From the NCBI GenBank assembly GCA_031549345.1, contig JAVBPY010000010.1, positions 1-64,000 on the forward strand: 64,000 nt of DNA. The letters are read 5' to 3'. The stretch comes from CASFRF01 sp031549345 (GTDB taxonomy: Bacteria; Verrucomicrobiota; Lentisphaeria; Victivallales; Victivallaceae). The notes under the pieces were generated by a model, which was not told where the DNA came from, did no database searches, and saw only the letters and a program-made list of their open reading frames with translations. Position numbers and translations under genes: made by a program. The stretch's first letter is position 1. Every line of letters begins with the position of its first letter. Positions 63,946 to 64,000 of the stretch are shown in pieces.

Positions 63946-64000
63946 ATGAATACGGAACTGATTCACTCGGGCGGAGTTCAGAAGCTCTCGCGCATCCAAT
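63946..64000 (+). CDS. unknown protein, N-terminal 18 residues only
   Basis: ATG at 63946 after a strong purine-rich ribosome site, reading MNTELIHSGGVQKLSRIQ to the window end. Too short to identify. The well-formed promoters upstream make it a likely real gene. Confidence 0.55.
   Translation, partial: MNTELIHSGGVQKLSRIQ

Overview
The window is about 60% GC, dense and mostly operonic, and reads as the chromosome of a Gram-negative bacterium of the PVC group, most likely Lentisphaerota (Victivallis-like). This is an inference. It rests on a long chlamydia-type GreA with an N-terminal extension, a Pal lipoprotein, a 29-residue AURKAIP1/COX24-type ribosomal protein, a PPi-PFK-like phosphofructokinase, and many secreted or carbohydrate-active enzymes (GH42-like, GH2 mannosidase, GH95 fucosidase, L-fucose isomerase). 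No 16S rRNA or other decisive marker is present.

Layout. 1-2870 is an AT-rich accessory segment at the 3' side of a tRNA-Ser(CGA) gene. It holds the tail of an IS3-family transposase, an unrecognised 129-residue protein and a calcineurin-like phosphoesterase with a long unassigned C-terminal half. 3.0-6.7 kb is a methyl-cycle operon (metK, PfkB/adenosine kinase, ahcY). 6.8-14.9 kb has pal, diverging from a biosynthetic run (ilvE-type aminotransferase, panC, hisD, hisC, long greA, metallophosphoesterase). 14.9-19.1 kb is a YtrA-like GntR/ABC operon with a perfect palindrome inside its promoter. 19.2-24.6 kb has a giant secreted GH42-like protein and a secreted Gly/His-rich protein. 24.7-30.5 kb is a minus-strand block (frr, GT39-like membrane protein, dksA/traR, lspA, FAH-family protein, TIM-barrel isomerase, ppk2).

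30.6-44.3 kb is the least explained region. A beta-mannosidase diverges from a plus-strand operon of secreted esterase, GntR/LacI-type sensor regulator, two tandem secreted paralogues of about 1,120 residues, mutY and an SGNH-like protein. The paralogues combine a ThuA/GATase1-like N-terminus with what looks like a metal-ligand-less PHP-type core. 44.4-55.2 kb (minus) has a secreted cysteine-peptidase-like protein, fucI, two VWA/BatA-like membrane proteins, a GH95 fucosidase and panB. 55.3-59.9 kb (plus) has rnr, folB, a SpoU methyltransferase and a class C beta-lactamase-like hydrolase. 59.9-63.6 kb (minus) has a zinc-ribbon membrane protein, the tiny ribosomal-protein gene, pfk and a VOC-GNAT fusion. 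A last gene starts at 63946 and leaves the window.

Themes. The same promoter form, TTGCA(T/A) or TTGAAA, 16-17 bp, then TATA-type -10, recurs before many operons and the tRNA gene. Fucose release (GH95) and fucose isomerisation (fucI) lie close together on one strand. The GntR regulators sit beside the genes they probably control. The best candidates for undescribed biology are the 33.1-42.5 kb secreted-paralogue locus and the tRNA-linked phosphoesterase module at 0.2-2.5 kb.
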